Assembly: GCF_029223865.1 (NCBI RefSeq) | Contig: NZ_CP119520.1 | Span: forward strand, 1 to 64,000 | From: Telluria mixta | GTDB lineage: Bacteria; Pseudomonadota; Gammaproteobacteria; Burkholderiales; Burkholderiaceae_D | Reading direction: 5' to 3' | DNA: 64,000 nt | Part shown: positions 1-8,901 of the stretch, in pieces | How the letters are laid out: each line of letters opens with the position of its first letter | Position numbering within the stretch: the first letter of the stretch is position 1 | Made by a program: the position numbers and the translations under genes | Notes under the pieces: model-generated | Databases searched by the model: none | Told to the model about the DNA's origin: nothing | What the model saw: only the letters and a program-made list of their open reading frames with translations

Positions 1-1299
1 CACCTGGAGCACGAGGTCAACCACGACCCGCTGACGGGCCTTGCCAACCGCAACCTCCTGTGGGACCGGCTGGAGCAGGCGCTGCACCTCGCGCAGCGCC
101 ACAAATCGATGGTCGCCACCGTGTTGATCGACCTCGACAACTTCAAGACCATCAACGACACGTTCGGCCACGAGGCGGGTGACGTCGTGCTGAAGGTCGT
201 CGCGCGCCGCCTGCAGGCGTCGGTGCGCGACAGCGACACGGTGGCGCGCATGTCCGGCGACGAGTTCGTGCTGATCCTCGCCAACCAGCCATCGCTGCGA
301 TTTACCCTGCGCATGGTCGAACGGCTGCGCCAGAGCTTCGCGATACCCGTCGCCTTCAACAACCGCGAGATCCGCGTGGGCGCCAGCGTCGGCGTGTCGC
401 TGTATCCGCACGACGGCGCCACGGCGGCGGAGCTCGTGCGCGCGGCCGACCTCGCGATGTACCACGGCAAGGGCAGCGGCAGCAACGACGTCCATTTCTT
501 CTCGGCCGACATGAAATCGAGCACGGAAGCCAAGCACCGCATCGAACTGGCGCTGCGCGACGCGCTCGATCACGACCAACTGTTCCTGCTGTACCAGCCC
601 CGCGTGGCCATCGCGACCGAACGCGTCGCCGGCTTCGAGGCGCTGCTGCGCTGGCGCCACCCGGACCAGGGCGTGCTGTCCCCTGCCCGCTTCCTCGCCG
701 AGGCCGAGGAAAGCGGCGTGATCGTGCCCATCGGCCAGCGCGTGCTCGACCAGGCCTGTGCTTTCGCGGCCCGGCTGCGTGCGGCGGGGTACGTGGACGT
801 GCCCGTGACCATCAACGTCTCGCACCGCGAATACACCCAGCCGGGCTTCCTCGCCTGCCTGGCCGACCGCCTGACGCGGCATCGGCTGCCGCCGCGCAGC
901 CTGCAGATCGACCTGCGCATCGATGCCCTGATCCGCAATCCGGCACTGGGCCAGGAATTGGCGGAGCAATTGCGTACGCTGGGCGTGGACTTGTCCGTCG
1001 ACGGTTTCGGCGCGGGCCTGTGCGACCTGGGCTTTTTGCAGCAACTGGCGGCCACGCAGGTCAAGCTGGCGCACACGACGGTCCAGGCGCTGACCGACGG
1101 CGGCCAGGCCGTGGCCAAGAGCCTGATCGACATCGGCCACAACCTGAACATGAAAGTGGTGGCCGAGGCCGTGGAAACGCAGCCCCAGCTGGACTTTCTC
1201 GCGTCGCATGGCTGCGACCAGATCCAGGGTATCTGGATCAGCGAGCCGCTCCCGGCGGAAGCGGCGCAGCGCATGCTGGAGGAACAGCAGCCGGCGTGA
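1..1299 (+). CDS. GGDEF/EAL domain protein, 5'-truncated by the window edge; EAL looks degenerate
   Basis: The frame is open from base 1, so the N-terminus lies outside the window; 432 residues are visible. It begins inside a diguanylate cyclase domain (DPLTGLANR), followed by an RxxD inhibitory-site motif (RDSD) five residues before SGDEF, a variant of GGDEF. An EAL-type domain follows. Its first motif, FEALLRWRHP, is intact, but the later metal-binding motif normally read as DDFGTG is DGFGAG, the EITE motif is replaced by DLRI, and the KID motif is KLAH. I infer that the cyclase may be active and that the phosphodiesterase half is probably a non-catalytic or sensory domain. It would act in cyclic di-GMP signalling. 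The missing upstream part may hold a sensor region. It ends directly against the convergent DHH gene with no intervening spacer. Confidence 0.9.
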   Translation, partial: HLEHEVNHDPLTGLANRNLLWDRLEQALHLAQRHKSMVATVLIDLDNFKTINDTFGHEAGDVVLKVVARRLQASVRDSDTVARMSGDEFVLILANQPSLRFTLRMVERLRQSFAIPVAFNNREIRVGASVGVSLYPHDGATAAELVRAADLAMYHGKGSGSNDVHFFSADMKSSTEAKHRIELALRDALDHDQLFLLYQPRVAIATERVAGFEALLRWRHPDQGVLSPARFLAEAEESGVIVPIGQRVLDQACAFAARLRAAGYVDVPVTINVSHREYTQPGFLACLADRLTRHRLPPRSLQIDLRIDALIRNPALGQELAEQLRTLGVDLSVDGFGAGLCDLGFLQQLAATQVKLAHTTVQALTDGGQAVAKSLIDIGHNLNMKVVAEAVETQPQLDFLASHGCDQIQGIWISEPLPAEAAQRMLEEQQPA

Positions 1300-2238
1300 T
1301 CACCCCTCGCTGGTGATCCGCTTGATTAATGCGCCGAGCACGTCTTCCGCCATGTCGTTGGACACCTGGCACGTGCCCGCATTCTCGTGCCCGCCGCCGC
1401 CGTACTCGAGCATCAGCGCGCCGATATTCGTTTTCGACGTGCGGTTGAGAATCGATTTACCCGTCGCGAACACCGTGTTCTGGTTCTTCAGGCCCCACAG
1501 CACGTGGATCGAGATATTAGTCTCGGGGAACAGCGCATAGATGATGAACCGGTTGCCCGCATAGATCACGGGTTCCTCGCGCAGGTCGAGCACGACGAGG
1601 TTGCCGTGGACTTGCGCGCAGCGCAGGATCTGTTCCTTGCACAGCTCGCTGTGCTCGAAGTACAGCCGGGTGCGTTCCTGCACGTCCGGCAGCTGCATGA
1701 TCTGGCCTATCGTGTGATTACGGCAGTAGTCGATCAGGTCCATCATCAGCTGGTAGTTCGAGATGCGGAAGTCGTGGAAGCGGCCCAGCCCCGTGCGCGC
1801 ATCCATCAGGAAATTCAGCAGGTTCCAGTCCTGCGGATCCAGTACTTCCTCGTGCGAGAATCGCGCTGCATCGGCCTTGTCGACGGCATCCATCATGTCG
1901 CGCCAGGCGGACGGGAACGCGCGCGTGGCGCCGTAATGGTCGTAGACGACGCGGGCGGCGGACGGTGCCTTCGGGTCGATGACGTGGTTGTCGCGCCGCC
2001 CCGTGTTGCGGATCGTTTCCGACAAGTGATGGTCGAATGCCAGGTGAGCACCAGCAACATACGGCAGATTCGTCGTGATGTCGCGGGCACTGATCGCGAT
2101 CTTGCCGTCCTGCATGTCCTTCGGGTGGACGAACAGGATCTCGTCGATCAGATCCAGGTGCTTGAGGAGGACGGCGCACACGAGGCCGTCGAAATCGCTG
2201 CGGGTTACGAGGCGGTAACGCTTGGGAACGGCAGACAT
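1300..2238 (-). CDS. DHH-family phosphoesterase (exopolyphosphatase/NrnA-like)
   Basis: This is a 312-residue cytoplasmic protein of the DHH phosphoesterase superfamily. The visible signatures are SDFDG near the N-terminus, FDHH (the family-defining DHH motif) around residue 70, and a C-terminal GGGGHENAG segment typical of the DHHA1 substrate-binding part. Family members hydrolyse short nucleic acids, pApA/cyclic dinucleotide products or polyphosphate; the exact substrate cannot be read from the sequence. I chose the start at MSAVPKRY because an AAAGGGG ribosome-binding site lies just upstream; a longer frame starting at 2271 lacks this support. It is convergent with the GGDEF/EAL gene and divergent from the LytS-like kinase. 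Confidence 0.85.
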   Translation of the reverse strand: MSAVPKRYRLVTRSDFDGLVCAVLLKHLDLIDEILFVHPKDMQDGKIAISARDITTNLPYVAGAHLAFDHHLSETIRNTGRRDNHVIDPKAPSAARVVYDHYGATRAFPSAWRDMMDAVDKADAARFSHEEVLDPQDWNLLNFLMDARTGLGRFHDFRISNYQLMMDLIDYCRNHTIGQIMQLPDVQERTRLYFEHSELCKEQILRCAQVHGNLVVLDLREEPVIYAGNRFIIYALFPETNISIHVLWGLKNQNTVFATGKSILNRTSKTNIGALMLEYGGGGHENAGTCQVSNDMAEDVLGALIKRITSEG

Positions 2239-2461
2239 CGGCAAACCCCTTTCATGTCGAGAATGAAGCATGGGCTGGCGCAGCCAGGACGTCGTTCATC
2301 ATACCGCGCAACATTGCCAATTGACAGTTTTTCTATAGGTCATCACGGCGTCATCAACCTGTGCATTCCAGGGCCCGAAACGTGCAGGCTGTCGCAAAGG
2401 GATGGCCGACGTTCATGCCAGCGGTTACACTCGCCGCACCTTTTGAAAAAGATAAGTTTTC

Positions 2462-3850
2462 ATGCAAACACGGCGTTCTACCCAGCAAACTTTCTCGAAC
2501 ACCCTGTCGGCGCTGTACCGGGCCTTCGACGCGGTCGCGACGTGGGTGACGCAGCTGTCGTGGTGGAAATTCTTCCTGTTCGCCGCACTGATGCTGGTCG
2601 CCGGCAAGATCCTGCAGGACGAACTGTTCTCCGGCGGCGAGGAAGAGATCGCCCGCACGGAACACAGCGCCCGCCGGCCGGAGCCGACCGTCACGATCGA
2701 CGACAGCGGCATCCACATCAATCCGGGCAAGAACAGCCGGCGCGGCACGATCACGATCAATCCGGAAATCGAGGCGGCCAAGGCGGAAGCGGCTGCCAAG
2801 GCTGCGGAAGCGGCGCACGCCGAGGCCGCCGGCAAGGCCGAAGCGGCGCAGGCGAAGGCCGACGCCGCGGAACAGATGGCCGAGGAGGCGCAACATGCAG
2901 CCGACGCCGCCGAACCAGCCCCGCCCGCGCCGCCGGCACCGCCCGTCCCGGCCAAGGCGCCGGTCACGAAAACCCTGCGCGGCGCCAACGGCGAGGAAGT
3001 CCACATCGACCTGCCGCCGCAAATCGGCGAAGAACTGTCCAACGCCATCGAGGCGGCCGTCGACGACGCGGCCGAAGCCAAGGCGCGCAGCTACCACAAG
3101 CAGGCATCGACATGGTTCACGAGCTTCGTCTGGCTGTTGATCCTCGCCCTGTTCGGCACGAAGGCTCTTGTGGGCGGCAAGAAGCGCGCGGAGGCCGAGA
3201 TGCAGTCGGCCACGGCCGCCGCCGAGCGCGAGTCGATGCAGCGCCAGCTGTCCGAAGCGAAGATGCAGGCCATGCAGGCCCAGGTCGAGCCTCACTTCCT
3301 GTTCAATACGCTGGCTTCCGTCGAGCACCTGATCGAAACCAATCCGCCGCGCGCGTCCGCCATGCAGCGGACACTCATCCAGTACCTGCGCGCCGTGCTG
3401 CCGCAGATGCGCGACAACAACCTCGTCACGAACCTGGGCCGCGAAGTGGACATGGTCAAGTCCTACCTCGACCTGCTCAAGATGCGCATGGAAGAACGCC
3501 TGACGGTCGAGCTGAGCGTGCCGGACGGCCTGCGCAGCGCGGCGTTTCCCCCGATGATGCTGCAATCGATGGTCGAGAACGCGATCAAGCACGGCCTCGA
3601 ATGCAAGCCCGAGGGCGGGCACCTCGCCGTCAGGGCGGAAGTGGTCGACAGCAAGCTGCGCGTGACCGTCGCGGACGACGGCGTCGGCTTCGGCGTCATG
3701 CCCAGCAAGGGGACCGGCCTGGGGCTGTCGAACATCCGCGAGCGCCTGAAACTCCTGCATGGCGAGGCCGGTCAATTGCACATTGCGGCCAACAGCCCAA
3801 GCGGCGTCATCGCCACCATCGAGGTCCCGTATCAACTTGCACCGAAGTAA
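2462..3850 (+). CDS. LytS/YehU-type sensor histidine kinase
   Basis: This 462-residue membrane kinase pairs with the LytTR regulator that follows 70 bases later. A hydrophobic segment at about residues 35-50 and a second at about 220-235 bracket a periplasmic region that is very rich in Ala, Glu and Lys and probably forms a coiled coil (about 100-150), followed by a Pro-Ala stretch. The catalytic part begins with QAQVEPHFLFNTL, the His_kinase (PF06580) signature, with the phosphoacceptor His near residue 278. A Bergerat-type ATP-binding domain follows (ENAIKHG, DDGVGFG, GTGLGLSNIRERL). The signal sensed is unknown. The ribosome-binding site before this ATG is weak, so the start is less certain than the rest. 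Confidence 0.88.
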   Translation: MQTRRSTQQTFSNTLSALYRAFDAVATWVTQLSWWKFFLFAALMLVAGKILQDELFSGGEEEIARTEHSARRPEPTVTIDDSGIHINPGKNSRRGTITINPEIEAAKAEAAAKAAEAAHAEAAGKAEAAQAKADAAEQMAEEAQHAADAAEPAPPAPPAPPVPAKAPVTKTLRGANGEEVHIDLPPQIGEELSNAIEAAVDDAAEAKARSYHKQASTWFTSFVWLLILALFGTKALVGGKKRAEAEMQSATAAAERESMQRQLSEAKMQAMQAQVEPHFLFNTLASVEHLIETNPPRASAMQRTLIQYLRAVLPQMRDNNLVTNLGREVDMVKSYLDLLKMRMEERLTVELSVPDGLRSAAFPPMMLQSMVENAIKHGLECKPEGGHLAVRAEVVDSKLRVTVADDGVGFGVMPSKGTGLGLSNIRERLKLLHGEAGQLHIAANSPSGVIATIEVPYQLAPK

Positions 3851-3920
3851 GCATTTCGGGTATTGCTAGTAATGACAATTCGTTGAATAATCGACACTCC
3901 TTCACTGCCTGACCCCGACC

Positions 3921-4700
3921 ATGCCTACCGCTATCATTGCCGACGACGAAAGACTGATGCGCGACCTGCTGCGCACCCGATTGTCCCAGGTGTGGCCGGA
4001 CCTCGAGATCATCGGCGAAGCGAAGAATGGCGACGAGGCCGTGCAGCTCGTCGACGAACTGAAACCCGACCTGACCTTCCTCGACATCCGCATGCCGGGC
4101 AAGACGGGCATGGAAGCGGCGCGCGACATCGGCGACGCCAGCCAGGTCGTGTTCGTCACCGCCTACGACCAGTACGCCGTGGAAGCGTTCGAACGGGGCG
4201 CCATCGACTACGTGCTGAAACCGCCCGAGCCCGAGCGCCTGAAGATCACCGTCGAGCGCCTGAAGGAACGCCTGGCAACGCCGGCGCAGGCGGCCACCGC
4301 GTCCGTCAACGTCAGCGACACGGTGACGGCCATGCTGTCGCAGCTGGCCGAAAAGATCGCGGCGCCGAAGCCGAAATACCTGCAATGGATCCAGGCCAGC
4401 ATCGGCCAGGACCTGCGTATGATCCCGGTCGAGGAAATCCTGTTCTTCCGTTCCGACGAAAAATATACTTGCGTTCAGACCGAGAAATTCGAGGCGCTGA
4501 TCCGCAAGCCGGTGCGCGACTTGGCCGAAGAGCTCGATCCGTCGCTGTTCTGGCAGATCCACCGCGCCACGCTCGTGAACGTCAACGCCATCGAAGGCGT
4601 GACGCGCGACATCCGTGGCCGTCATTTGGTGCTAATCAAGGGCCGCCAGGAAAAACTCGAAGTCAGCCGCAGCTTCCTCCACCTCTTCAAGCAGATGTAA
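3921..4700 (+). CDS. LytTR-family response regulator (AlgR/LytR type)
   Basis: This is a 259-residue response regulator. The receiver domain (about 1-120) has the acidic pair DDE near residues 8-10, the phosphoacceptor Asp55 in FLDIRMPG, a conserved Thr in VFVTAYD, and Lys in YVLKPP. The C-terminal LytTR DNA-binding domain (about 155-259) is recognisable from EEILFFRSDEKYT, RKPVRDLAEEL, FWQIHRATLVNV and the terminal KLEVSRSFLHLFKQM. It is the evident partner of the upstream LytS-like kinase. Regulators of this family bind direct repeats upstream of their target promoters; no target in this window could be assigned. Confidence 0.92.
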   Translation: MPTAIIADDERLMRDLLRTRLSQVWPDLEIIGEAKNGDEAVQLVDELKPDLTFLDIRMPGKTGMEAARDIGDASQVVFVTAYDQYAVEAFERGAIDYVLKPPEPERLKITVERLKERLATPAQAATASVNVSDTVTAMLSQLAEKIAAPKPKYLQWIQASIGQDLRMIPVEEILFFRSDEKYTCVQTEKFEALIRKPVRDLAEELDPSLFWQIHRATLVNVNAIEGVTRDIRGRHLVLIKGRQEKLEVSRSFLHLFKQM

Positions 4701-4778
4701 GTCAAGCCAGCAGTTTGCACTGCGGGTAAGGTAGATGCCGGACCCGCACAGCGGGTTGTTTTCCATCAAGCAAGTTCG

Positions 4779-5924
4779 ATGAAATACCCGCGCCGCTCCC
4801 GCGCTTCCGGCAGGTCCGCAGCCTGGCTTCTAGCCGGGTTCGCGGCCGGCTATTGGCTGGGCCGGCGCTTCCGACAGGAGCTTGAAACCGTGCAGGCCAA
4901 CCGCCAGATCGTCAACCACGTCAGCGAAGCCATCATCTCCGCCGACCAATCGAATACCATCGTCATGGCCAATCCGGCCGCGGCCGCCCTGTTCGGCACG
5001 ACCGTCGAGCAGATGGTGGGGAGTCCGCTCGAGCGCTATATCGAGTCGCCGGACGGCGACGAACCCATCGATGTCTTCCGCCCCGGCAGCGGCCGCGCCG
5101 GGCGCCGCGCCACCGACTATACAGTCATCGGCCTGCGCGGCGACGGCGAACGCTTCCCCATCGAAGGGTCCATCTCGCGCACCAATGACGGCGCGCCGTT
5201 CTACACCGTCGTCATGCGCGACGTCAGCGAACGGCGCGGCGTGCAGGAAAAGCTCACGCGCTCGCACGACCAGTTGCGCCAGCTGTCCGCCGCCCTGCAG
5301 ACCATCCGCGAGGAAGAACGCACCCACATCGCGCGCGAGCTGCACGACGACCTCGGCCAGCTGCTCGCGTCGCTGCGCATGGATCTCACCCTGCTGCAGC
5401 ATGCCGACGGCACGCCCAGCGAGAGCCTGCGCCTGATGCGCGGCATGGAAGACAATCTGCTCACCGCCATCACGTCGCTGCGCCGCATCGCGACCAATCT
5501 GCGTCCGCGCGCGCTCGACGAAGGCGGCCTGTATTTCGCCCTGCTGGGCCTGCGCGACGATTTCATCGAGCGCTACGCCATCCCGACCACCCTGCTGGCC
5601 GACGAAGCCGAGCTGCGCCTGGACGACACGGCCAGCACCGCCATCTTCCGCATCGTGCAGGAAGCGCTGACGAACATCGCCCGCCATGCGCAGGCCACGC
5701 GCGTCATGATGAACCTGTTCCGGCTGAACAGCGACCTGCTCATCACGATCCGCGACGATGGCCGCGGAATCCGTCCGGAAGACATGGAAAAGGCGGAATC
5801 CCTGGGCCTGATCGGCATGCGCGAACGGGTCTGGGCAATGAAGGGCGAGATCACGATCGGGGCGGACGAACCGCACGGCACCCGCATCGACATCGTGCTG
5901 CCCTTGCACGATCACCTCGTGTAA
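4779..5924 (+). CDS. PAS-domain sensor histidine kinase, NarX/DegS class (HisKA_3)
   Basis: This 381-residue kinase has one N-terminal hydrophobic segment (about 12-28) that probably anchors it in the inner membrane. A PAS domain (about 45-155) follows, then a coiled linker and a HisKA_3 dimerisation domain with phosphoacceptor His189 in ARELHDDLGQ. The C-terminal ATPase has EALTNIARHAQA, DDGRGI and LGLIGMRERV. Kinases of this class phosphorylate NarL/FixJ-type regulators, and none is adjacent, so the partner must be encoded elsewhere. The preceding LytTR gene is a different regulator class and is not an expected partner. A porin gene follows about 155 bases downstream. Confidence 0.88.
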   Translation: MKYPRRSRASGRSAAWLLAGFAAGYWLGRRFRQELETVQANRQIVNHVSEAIISADQSNTIVMANPAAAALFGTTVEQMVGSPLERYIESPDGDEPIDVFRPGSGRAGRRATDYTVIGLRGDGERFPIEGSISRTNDGAPFYTVVMRDVSERRGVQEKLTRSHDQLRQLSAALQTIREEERTHIARELHDDLGQLLASLRMDLTLLQHADGTPSESLRLMRGMEDNLLTAITSLRRIATNLRPRALDEGGLYFALLGLRDDFIERYAIPTTLLADEAELRLDDTASTAIFRIVQEALTNIARHAQATRVMMNLFRLNSDLLITIRDDGRGIRPEDMEKAESLGLIGMRERVWAMKGEITIGADEPHGTRIDIVLPLHDHLV

Positions 5925-6078
5925 TCCTGCCGTCACACATTGATGACAATACAAATGTGGTAATCACGCAACATTTCACTGTGTCATCAAACCGACATAT
6001 CGCTTCGATAAGATGCGTGCCAATCAAGCAATAGACAACATCGCTTGAGTCGTCCGACATCTTATTGGAGAAACCTGA

Positions 6079-7101
6079 ATGCAAGTCAAACGCCTGGCCG
6101 CAGCCGTGGTCGCCCTCACCCCCCTGTTCGCCGCCGCCCAGACCAACGTGACCCTGTACGGTGTCGTCGACGCCGCCATCGAGTCCGGCGACGCCGGCAA
6201 TCCGGATGGCCGCCATACCAACGTCCAGTCGGGCAACCAGTCGGGCAGCCGCTTCGGCTTCCGCGGTTCGGAAGACCTGGGCAACGGCCTGAAGGCCATC
6301 TTCAACCTGGAAGCGGGCGTTGCAGTCGACACCGGCGCGCAGGATTCCGCCGGCCTGTTCCAGCGCCGCGCCGTCGTCGGCCTGGAAGGCGCCTTCGGTA
6401 CCGTGACGCTGGGCCGCGAATACTCGCCGATCGCCATCGTCGCCGCCGCCTCCGACGAATTCGGCCAGGGCTTCTACGGCACCAACCTGTCGGCCTTCGG
6501 TTCGGGCAAGGTGACCCGCCGCCTGGCCAACTCGGTCAACTACAAGAGCGCATCGTTCAACGGTTTCGACCTGCTGGCCACCTACTCGGCCGGCGAAAAG
6601 ACGACCGGTCCGTCGGGCGACCTGAAGGGTATCGGCGCCGAATACAAGCTGGGCGGCCTGTACCTGGGCGCGGCCTACCACACGCTGAAGCGCGTCTCGT
6701 CGGGCAACGACAAGGAATACGGCGCGGGCGCCGCCTACACGTTCGCGGACGTCGGCGGCCTGGAGATCAAGGCCAACTACCTGTCGGCCGATCCGGACGG
6801 CGCGAACAACAAGTTCAAGCAGTACAACCTGGGCGCGGGCTACCCGTTCGGCGCGAACAAGGTCTATGTCAACCTGCAGCAGAACAAGCTGGAAAACGGC
6901 GCCAAGGGCAATGCCTGGGCACTGGCCTACAGCTACTCGCTGTCGAAGCGCACGAATTTGTACGCGTCGTACGCCAACCTGAACAACAACGGCCTGGCCA
7001 CCTTCGGCCTTAACTCGGGTTCGAACAACCTGACCCCGGCCGCGACGTCGCTGGGCGGCGATCCGTCGGTGTTCACCGTCGGCATGCGTCACACGTTCTA
7101 A
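6079..7101 (+). CDS. Outer-membrane trimeric porin (Gram-negative porin family, OmpC-like)
   Basis: This 340-residue protein has a clear Sec signal peptide (MQVKRLAAAVVALTPLFAAAQ), with cleavage probably after AAA or AAAQ. The mature part opens with TNVTLYGVVDAAIE, which is typical of Burkholderiales general porins, and contains GSRFGFRGSEDLG and the C-terminal outer-membrane sorting signal ending in VGMRHTF (terminal Phe). It should form a 16-strand beta barrel that allows diffusion of small hydrophilic solutes. A good GGAG ribosome-binding site precedes the ATG. Transcription ends at a perfect 11-bp stem shared with the convergent methyltransferase. Confidence 0.95.
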   Translation: MQVKRLAAAVVALTPLFAAAQTNVTLYGVVDAAIESGDAGNPDGRHTNVQSGNQSGSRFGFRGSEDLGNGLKAIFNLEAGVAVDTGAQDSAGLFQRRAVVGLEGAFGTVTLGREYSPIAIVAAASDEFGQGFYGTNLSAFGSGKVTRRLANSVNYKSASFNGFDLLATYSAGEKTTGPSGDLKGIGAEYKLGGLYLGAAYHTLKRVSSGNDKEYGAGAAYTFADVGGLEIKANYLSADPDGANNKFKQYNLGAGYPFGANKVYVNLQQNKLENGAKGNAWALAYSYSLSKRTNLYASYANLNNNGLATFGLNSGSNNLTPAATSLGGDPSVFTVGMRHTF

Positions 7102-7114
7102 GCAAGCTGCCGTT

Positions 7115-7139
7115 CGCGTGGGCTCGGGGAGCCCACGCG
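7115..7139. terminator. Bidirectional intrinsic terminator between porin and methyltransferase
   Basis: A perfect inverted repeat (arms CGCGTGGGCTC and GAGCCCACGCG, loop GGG) lies between the convergent stop codons. It is followed by TTATTT on the plus strand. The U-tract is short, but the stem is strong and the position is right for both genes. Confidence 0.75.
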
Positions 7140-7796
7140 TTATTTCAGCCGGCAGGTGAGCAGCCAGTAATAGGTCAACCGCTCGATGCGGATCTCCCGC
7201 ACCTCGCCGCCGAGCCGCTTGCGCAGCGCGCTGTCGGCCGGATAATTCTTCGGCAACTCGAACCGCTCGCCATCCGGCGCCGCGACGATCTCATACGTAT
7301 TGCCCTGCGCATCCGTGCGCGCGATCGTCGTGCTGCTGCCCTCCACGTAGGCGTCGTCCAGCAGGATCAAGGTGACGTCACGGCCGAGGCGGGCGCGCAG
7401 CTGGACCAGCAGCGCGTCCTGCTCGTCGCGCTTCAGGTGCGACCACCAGAAGCCGATGAACACGCAGGAAAACGTGCCCAGGTCTTCGGGGAGGTCGAGG
7501 CCGTCCACGGTGCGGAACGCGACCTTGCCCTCCGGGAAGCGGCGGGTTGCAGCGCGGGCGATCATCTCGTCGAGGATGTCGGTCGCCAGGACCTTCTCGG
7601 CCGTCGCGGCGATCACTTCGGTCCAGTAGCCCGTGCCGCAAGCCAGTTCCAGCACGGTCTGGCCGCGCACCAGTTGCGCGATGCGTTCGCGCACCTTCGA
7701 TAAATCGTTGGCGCGTTCCGCCCGGGACAGCGCGGCGTCCGCGGCCTGCGTGCTGGTCGCGTAGTAACGCGCGACGGGGTCATTCTGTCGATTCAT
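7140..7796 (-). CDS. Class I SAM-dependent methyltransferase
   Basis: This is a 218-residue protein with the Rossmann methyltransferase motif VLELACGTGYWTEV (motif I), an acidic residue after strand 2 (VLATDI), and a strand-4 region around FSCVFIGFWWSH. The substrate is not deducible. The start at MNRQNDPVARYY was chosen because the upstream alternative (GTG at 7820) would extend into the preceding LysR gene. The LysR gene on the same strand ends 4 bases before this start, so the two are probably co-transcribed. Confidence 0.8.
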   Translation of the reverse strand: MNRQNDPVARYYATSTQAADAALSRAERANDLSKVRERIAQLVRGQTVLELACGTGYWTEVIAATAEKVLATDILDEMIARAATRRFPEGKVAFRTVDGLDLPEDLGTFSCVFIGFWWSHLKRDEQDALLVQLRARLGRDVTLILLDDAYVEGSSTTIARTDAQGNTYEIVAAPDGERFELPKNYPADSALRKRLGGEVREIRIERLTYYWLLTCRLK

Positions 7797-7800
7797 AGTC

Positions 7801-8742
7801 TTAAAGCTCGTAATTTTCACTGGTGCCGCGCATCGCCGACTCGACCATCTTGCGGTTGAGCGTGGGGGCCAGCAGCTCGATGAACGTATAGATATAGCTG
7901 CGCAGGTAAGCGCCCTGCTTCACCGCGACGCGCGACACATTCATGCCGAACAAGTGGCCGACGGGAATCGCGCGCAGGTTGCGGTCGCGTTCCTGGTCGA
8001 AGGCCATGCCGGCGATGATGCCGATGCCCATGCCCAGCTCCACGTATGTCTTGATGACGTCGGCGTCGATCGCTTCCAGCAGGACGTCCGGCTTCAGGTT
8101 GCGCAGTTCGAACGCATGGTCGATCTTGCTGCGGCCGGCGAACGCGGCGTCGTACGTGATCAACGGGTAGCCCGCGATTTCTTCCAGCGAGATCGCCTTC
8201 GACTTCGTCAGCGGGTGCTCGTGCGGCACGACGAGGACGTGTTCCCACTGGTAGCACGGCAGGGTGATCAGGCCGTCGACCGCGGCGATCGATTCCGTCG
8301 CGATGGCGAGGTCGGCCTGGTCGTTCTTGACCATGTCGGCGATCTGGCGCGGATTGCCTTGCAATAAGGACAACCTGACTTTCGGGTAGCGCTGCATGAA
8401 GGCCTGCACGATCTTGGGCAGCATGTAGCGCGCCTGCGTGTGCGTGGTGGCGATGGTGAAGCTGCCGCTGTCCTGGGCGGCGTATTCCTTGCCGATGCGC
8501 TTGAGGCTGTCGATCTCCTGCATGATCAGCTCGACCGAATGCAGGACGAGGCGGCCCGGCTCCGTCAGGCCGCGGATGCGCTTGCCGTGGCGGGTGAAGA
8601 TGTCGACGCCGAGCTCTTCCTCCAGCTCGATGATGGCTTTCGACACCCCGGGTTGCGACGTGAACAACGCCTTGGCGGCGTCGGTCAGGTTGTAGTTCTG
8701 GCGGACCGCTTCGCGCACGAAACGTAGTTGGTGTAGGTTCAT
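7801..8742 (-). CDS. cysB: CysB-like LysR-type transcriptional regulator
   Basis: This is a 313-residue LysR-family regulator. The N-terminal winged helix-turn-helix starts MNLHQLRFVREAVRQNYNLT, closely matching the CysB/Cbl subgroup, with SQPGVSKAIIELEEELGVDIF in the recognition region. The effector domain contains TTHTQARY, a Thr/Ser-rich loop that binds sulfate, thiosulfate or O-acetylserine in CysB relatives. It is divergent from the cysI operon, so autoregulation and activation of sulfate assimilation are expected. The start at 8742 has an AAGGG site upstream; the longer frame to 8802 would run across the likely promoter region. Whether it is the CysB or the Cbl/SsuR paralogue cannot be settled from this window. 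Confidence 0.88.
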   Translation of the reverse strand: MNLHQLRFVREAVRQNYNLTDAAKALFTSQPGVSKAIIELEEELGVDIFTRHGKRIRGLTEPGRLVLHSVELIMQEIDSLKRIGKEYAAQDSGSFTIATTHTQARYMLPKIVQAFMQRYPKVRLSLLQGNPRQIADMVKNDQADLAIATESIAAVDGLITLPCYQWEHVLVVPHEHPLTKSKAISLEEIAGYPLITYDAAFAGRSKIDHAFELRNLKPDVLLEAIDADVIKTYVELGMGIGIIAGMAFDQERDRNLRAIPVGHLFGMNVSRVAVKQGAYLRSYIYTFIELLAPTLNRKMVESAMRGTSENYEL

Positions 8743-8783
8743 TGCCCTTATCTTGTCAATCTGATGCCGCATTTTACAAGGAT

Positions 8784-8808
8784 GCTTATACCGCAGGCTC
8801 ATATAAGC
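8784..8808. promoter_or_regulatory. Candidate operator in the cysB/cysI divergent region
   Basis: A perfect 7-bp inverted repeat, GCTTATA and TATAAGC, separated by 11 bases, lies 42 bases upstream of the regulator's ATG and about 95 bases upstream of cysI. A second, less perfect AT-rich pair (AATAT ... AATATT) follows at about 8831-8855. LysR regulators bind interrupted dyads in such divergent regions, so this is a plausible CysB site, inferred from position and symmetry only. Confidence 0.45.
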
Positions 8809-8901
8809 AAATAAATTCTCCGTCGTTTGGAATATAGCTGGATTTTATTAATATTCGGGATAGTTTGGGTCAGGATTGGCCCGCCCCTAAGGATCTTGCC
8901 C

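Noticed and set aside
1387..3912. Long open frame on the plus strand across the DHH and LytS genes
   Set aside because: It is antisense to one confirmed gene and out of frame with another. GC-rich codon bias leaves such frames open by chance, and the translation is low-complexity Arg/Ala.
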